DNA of 64,000 nt from Mangrovibacterium lignilyticum (lineage in GTDB: Bacteria; Bacteroidota; Bacteroidia; Bacteroidales; Prolixibacteraceae). The DNA lies in assembly GCF_010882175.1 (NCBI RefSeq), contig NZ_WKLH01000003.1:620001-684000 (forward strand), given 5' to 3'. The translations under genes were made by a program, and so were the position numbers. The number at the start of each line of letters is the position of its first letter. The first letter of the stretch is position 1. The notes under the pieces were generated by a model. It did not search any database. It saw only the letters and a program-made list of their open reading frames with translations, and had not been told where the DNA came from. Of this stretch, positions 60,973-64,000 are shown one piece after another.

Positions 60973-63456
60973 ATGGCCAACTTTAGGTTGAATGAAATTG
61001 CCGGATTGATTGGCGGAACCATTCATGCTGCAACCGATTCGATTAATGATCCGTTGATTCAGAGTATTTCCATCGATAGCCGCACCATTGCTGATGTAAA
61101 CTCCTGTTTGTTTTTTGCTTTGCGAGGCGTTCGTCATAACGGGCACCAGTACCTGGGCGAGCTTTATCAAAAAGGCGTTCGCTGCTTTGTGGTGTCGGAG
61201 CCAATTCGTTTGGATCAGTTTCCGGGTGCAATAGTTATACAGGTCGACGATTCGCAGGTCGCACTTCAGCAAGTAGCAGCGGCAGTTCGTTCGCAATTCA
61301 GCTACCCCGTTTTGGCCATTACCGGGAGTAACGGAAAAACCATTTTGAAGGAATGGTTGTACGATTTACTGCATGAGTCGGTGAAAATTATTCGCAGCCC
61401 GAAAAGTTACAACTCACAGGTTGGTGTTCCGCTTTCGGTTTGGAACATGACCGACAAATTCGAGCTGGCGATTTTCGAAGCGGGTATTTCGCTTCCCGGA
61501 GAAATGGAAAAGCTCGCCGCGGTTATTCAACCTACAATAGGGATTTTGACCAATTTGGGTGAAGCTCACCAGGAAAATTTTGCCGGTAAAGATCAGAAGC
61601 TGGCGGAGAAACTGAAGCTCTTCACCTCGTGCCAAACAATTATTTACTGCAACGATCAGAAGGCCGTTCATCAAAAGATTCAGGCGGCTTTCGGACAAAG
61701 CGGGAAGCAGCTTTTTGCCTGGTCTACGGCCGACGAGAAGGCCGACTTGTTCCTTCGGTTTAGCCGGGAGGGCGCTTCAACCCAACTTCAATTTAACTGG
61801 CAAGGGAAAGCGCAACAGCTCCAATTGCCGTTTACCGATGCTGCGTCGCTGGAGAATATCGGGCACTGCCTGGCTTTTATCCTGGCTGCCGGTTACGGAA
61901 CCGATGCGGTGTTTGCGGCTTTCGAAAAGTTGCAGGCCGTTGCCATGCGACTTGAATTGAAGCAGGGCATTAACAATTGTGTGCTGATCAACGACTATTA
62001 TAATTCGGACATTAACTCGCTGACCATTGCGCTGCAATTTCTGAGAAGTCAATCGTTGAGCGGGAAGCAGTCGCGTTGCCTGATTTTGTCAGACATCGCG
62101 CAGTCGGGCTTTTCGGGGAAGGAACTCGCAGAAGAGGTGAAGCGCTTGCTCGACGTATACGAGCTCGATCATTTTGTGGCTATTGGTCCGAATTTGTGCC
62201 AGCATCGGCAGTTGTTTGGCGGGCAAGCGAAGTTTTTTCAATCGACTGAAGCGTTTTTGACTGCTTTCGATTCATCTGAATTCAGAAATGAACATATCCT
62301 GCTGAAGGGTGCCCGCGATTTTCGTTTTGAGCGGATTGCCTCGGTTTTGCAGAAAAAATACCATCAAACCCAATTGGAAATCAACCTGAATGCGCTGGTT
62401 GAAAACCTGAATCGCTACCGTGCTCATTTGCGTCCCGATACCAAAATAACCATCATGGTGAAGGCATTTTCGTATGGCAGCGGAACAGTGGAAATTGCCC
62501 GGGCATTGGAGTTTCAGCAGGTCGATTACCTGGCAGTTGCGGTTGCCGACGAAGGTTTGGAGTTGCGTCAGGCGGGTATCAGCACCCCGATTATTGTGAT
62601 GAATCCCGAGGAACACAGCTTCGAAATGATGCTGGAATATCGCCTCGAACCCAATATTTATTCCACACAGGTATTCGAGAAATTTGACCGGGCTGCGCGA
62701 AGTATGGCGGTGAGTGATTTCCCGATTCACCTGAAACTTGAAACGGGAATGCACCGTTTGGGCTTTTCGTCGTCCGATGAACTCGAAGCGATTGCCATTC
62801 GTGTTCCCCGCGAAGGACGCTTGCGCATTCAATCGGTCTTTTCGCATTTGGCTGGAAGCGATAGTCCCGAGCACGACGATTTTACAGCCCGGCAATACAA
62901 GCGGTTCATGAAACTGAGCACGCCGGTAATTGCGAATCAACCCAATAAAGTGCTGCGGCATATCTTGAATTCGGCCGGAATTGAACGTTTTACGGATTAC
63001 CAGATGGAGATGGTGCGCCTCGGAATTGGCTTGTACGGACTGGCGCAGTCGGATAGGTTGCAGGTTGAAACGGTGGCACGCTGGACGACTGTTATTTCGC
63101 AAGTGAAGCCGGTTGCCGAAGGGGAAACGGTTGGCTACGGCCGGAAAGGTGAGGTGAGCAATCCCAGGCAGGTTGCCATAATTCCGGTTGGTTACGCTGA
63201 TGGTTATGACCGCCGACTGAGCAATGGTGTTGGAAAGGTGTGGATTGCCGGAAAGCAGTATCCGATTATTGGGAATATTTGCATGGATATGAGCATGATT
63301 GATGTGACGGGCTCCAATGTACAGGCCGGCGACCCGGTTGAATTGATGGGTGAAAATATTTCGCTTAACGAACTCGCCGCTTGGATGGGGACTATTCCTT
63401 ACGAAGTGCTTACCGGAATTTCTCAACGTGTACGCCGGGTTTACGTGCAGGAATAA
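60973..63456 (+). CDS. murF-alr: Bifunctional UDP-MurNAc-tripeptide:D-Ala-D-Ala ligase / alanine racemase
   Basis: An 827-residue fusion. The N-terminal MurF half (about 1-445) joins D-Ala-D-Ala to the muropeptide; it has SIDSRTIADVNSCLFFALRG, the ATP loop AITGSNGKTILKEWL (about 112-126) and the LINDYYNSD segment. The C-terminal alanine racemase half (about 455-827) has the PLP lysine in TIMVKAFSYGSG and LETGMHRLGF, and GNICMDMSMIDVTG in the barrel C-terminus. The fusion couples D-alanine supply and use, and is usual in Bacteroidota. Together with Ddl (34307) it covers this branch of wall synthesis. Confidence 0.96.
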   Translation: MANFRLNEIAGLIGGTIHAATDSINDPLIQSISIDSRTIADVNSCLFFALRGVRHNGHQYLGELYQKGVRCFVVSEPIRLDQFPGAIVIQVDDSQVALQQVAAAVRSQFSYPVLAITGSNGKTILKEWLYDLLHESVKIIRSPKSYNSQVGVPLSVWNMTDKFELAIFEAGISLPGEMEKLAAVIQPTIGILTNLGEAHQENFAGKDQKLAEKLKLFTSCQTIIYCNDQKAVHQKIQAAFGQSGKQLFAWSTADEKADLFLRFSREGASTQLQFNWQGKAQQLQLPFTDAASLENIGHCLAFILAAGYGTDAVFAAFEKLQAVAMRLELKQGINNCVLINDYYNSDINSLTIALQFLRSQSLSGKQSRCLILSDIAQSGFSGKELAEEVKRLLDVYELDHFVAIGPNLCQHRQLFGGQAKFFQSTEAFLTAFDSSEFRNEHILLKGARDFRFERIASVLQKKYHQTQLEINLNALVENLNRYRAHLRPDTKITIMVKAFSYGSGTVEIARALEFQQVDYLAVAVADEGLELRQAGISTPIIVMNPEEHSFEMMLEYRLEPNIYSTQVFEKFDRAARSMAVSDFPIHLKLETGMHRLGFSSSDELEAIAIRVPREGRLRIQSVFSHLAGSDSPEHDDFTARQYKRFMKLSTPVIANQPNKVLRHILNSAGIERFTDYQMEMVRLGIGLYGLAQSDRLQVETVARWTTVISQVKPVAEGETVGYGRKGEVSNPRQVAIIPVGYADGYDRRLSNGVGKVWIAGKQYPIIGNICMDMSMIDVTGSNVQAGDPVELMGENISLNELAAWMGTIPYEVLTGISQRVRRVYVQE

Positions 63457-63513
63457 ATCAGGTGCACTGTTTTTCTTCTTAATCGACAATCAATTCTTTT
63501 TTGTTTGAATCGG

Positions 63514-63773
63514 ATATGCTATCATATTCGACTGCTTCAGATTGAGGTACTAAAATATGACAGCATATCTGGTGCATTTCGTAGGAAACGCTGAAATATG
63601 GTATCATATCTTATTGGAATCGCTGGAGTCATTTAAATATGATATCATATCATGTTGGAATCGCCGGAGTCATTGAAATATGCTGTCATATCTTGTTTGC
63701 TCCATCAGAGCCGGCCAAACATGCTGTCATAATTGGTCGATGCCGTTGTTTCTGGCTAATTATGCTGTCATAG
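63514..63773. repeat. Array of seven 14-bp palindromes with 41-bp period
   Basis: Copies start at 63514, 63555, 63596, 63637, 63678, 63719 and 63760, each exactly 41 bases after the last. Sequences are ATATGCTATCATAT, ATATGACAGCATAT, ATATGGTATCATAT, ATATGATATCATAT (perfect palindrome), ATATGCTGTCATAT, ACATGCTGTCATAA and TTATGCTGTCATAG. The arms ATATG/CATAT enclose a variable 4-base core. The six 27-base spacers end in AA but otherwise differ, except spacers 3 and 4, which agree at 23 of 27 positions. The array lies in the 421-base gap between convergent murF-alr and acyltransferase genes; outside the array that gap shows nothing recognised. Repeats are too short for CRISPR. Confidence 0.93.
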
Positions 63774-63877
63774 TTGAATGAAACACGCGAAATCCGGCTC
63801 GTTTCAGAACCGTTAGAGGCTGAAAAAACGCAATTCCTCCCCATAAGCAATTGCTAATTGTCTGAATCAGCGGGCGA

Positions 63878-64000
63878 CTATGCCTGGCCTAAATGTTGTT
63901 TGATTTTCAATTCAATTTCTTCGGTAAGTTCTTTTACGTCGCGGCCTGCGGGCTCAATCGGATCAAGTACCGTGTAGTTCAGTTTCACGCCAACCTGTAA
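63878..64000 (-). CDS. Lysophospholipid acyltransferase, C-terminal end (partial)
   Basis: Only the last 40 residues are in the window; the gene continues past the right edge. The peptide includes GVKLNYTVLDPIEPAGRDVK and LTEEIELKIKQHLGQA. The pattern of a beta-strand, a DPI turn, then a D-V-x-E-L-x-E helix matches the C-terminus of PlsC-type 1-acylglycerol-3-phosphate acyltransferases. The call rests on this short segment only. Confidence 0.6.
   Translation of the reverse strand, partial: LQVGVKLNYTVLDPIEPAGRDVKELTEEIELKIKQHLGQA

Noticed and set aside
62272-63489. 405-codon open frame on the minus strand opposite murF-alr
   Set aside because: It lies wholly antisense to a well-supported coding sequence, has no recognisable domain, and His/Asn/Arg-rich composition typical of a shadow frame.
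63514-63773. CRISPR array
   Set aside because: The conserved element is only 14 bases and palindromic, spacers 3 and 4 are related to each other, and no cas genes are present.

Overview
The window reads as chromosome from a member of the Bacteroidota, most likely a Marinilabiliales/Prolixibacteraceae-type marine or sediment bacterium; the family-level placement is inference. Support comes from four SusC/SusD pairs, a FecR-type anti-sigma factor next to an STN-bearing SusC, a fused MurF-alanine racemase, a DUF4294 protein, the PASTA-RluD-Ddl gene order, and promoters of the Bacteroidota type (TTTG, about 19 nt, TAnnTTTG). No tRNA, rRNA, insertion sequence, integrase or CRISPR array was seen.

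Layout. 1-5.5 kb: tail of a FecR anti-sigma factor, an STN-SusC transducer and its SusD. 5.6-13.7 kb: rpsO, pnp, a small membrane protein, a prolyl oligopeptidase, a deoxynucleoside kinase and a TPR/OmpA-like lipoprotein. 13.7-14.0 kb: a 21-bp tandem repeat array between convergent genes. 14.1-21 kb: a TrmH-type methylase with arginine deiminase, DUF4294 with an RNA cyclic phosphodiesterase, an undecaprenyl-phosphate sugar transferase, a degenerate Gfo/Idh/MocA-like protein, Pcm and a metallo-beta-lactamase hydrolase. 21-38 kb: mostly housekeeping genes: gcvP, ispE, a biotin-dependent carboxyltransferase pair, an LptF/LptG permease, tgt, a GT2 with an overlapping sigma factor, rsmG, rpmH, PASTA-RluD-Ddl, dnaB and a so-called asparagine synthetase B family protein.

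38.4-57.5 kb: accessory block of three minus-strand SusC-SusD operons. Two carry a third lipoprotein gene. The block also contains an HU-like gene, a periplasmic protein and a SusD remnant. The three SusC genes have nearly the same N-terminus, similar promoters and G-rich leaders, so the block probably grew by duplication. No glycoside hydrolase, peptidase or regulator sits beside these operons, so their substrates cannot be named.

57.9-64 kb: a HAD phosphatase, rsmI, a low-complexity conserved protein, tdk, murF-alr and the end of an acyltransferase gene. Between murF-alr and the acyltransferase lie seven copies of a 14-bp palindrome (consensus ATATGcTrTCATAT) spaced exactly 41 bp apart, with spacers that have largely diverged. 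This array and the 21-bp array are the least explained structures in the window.
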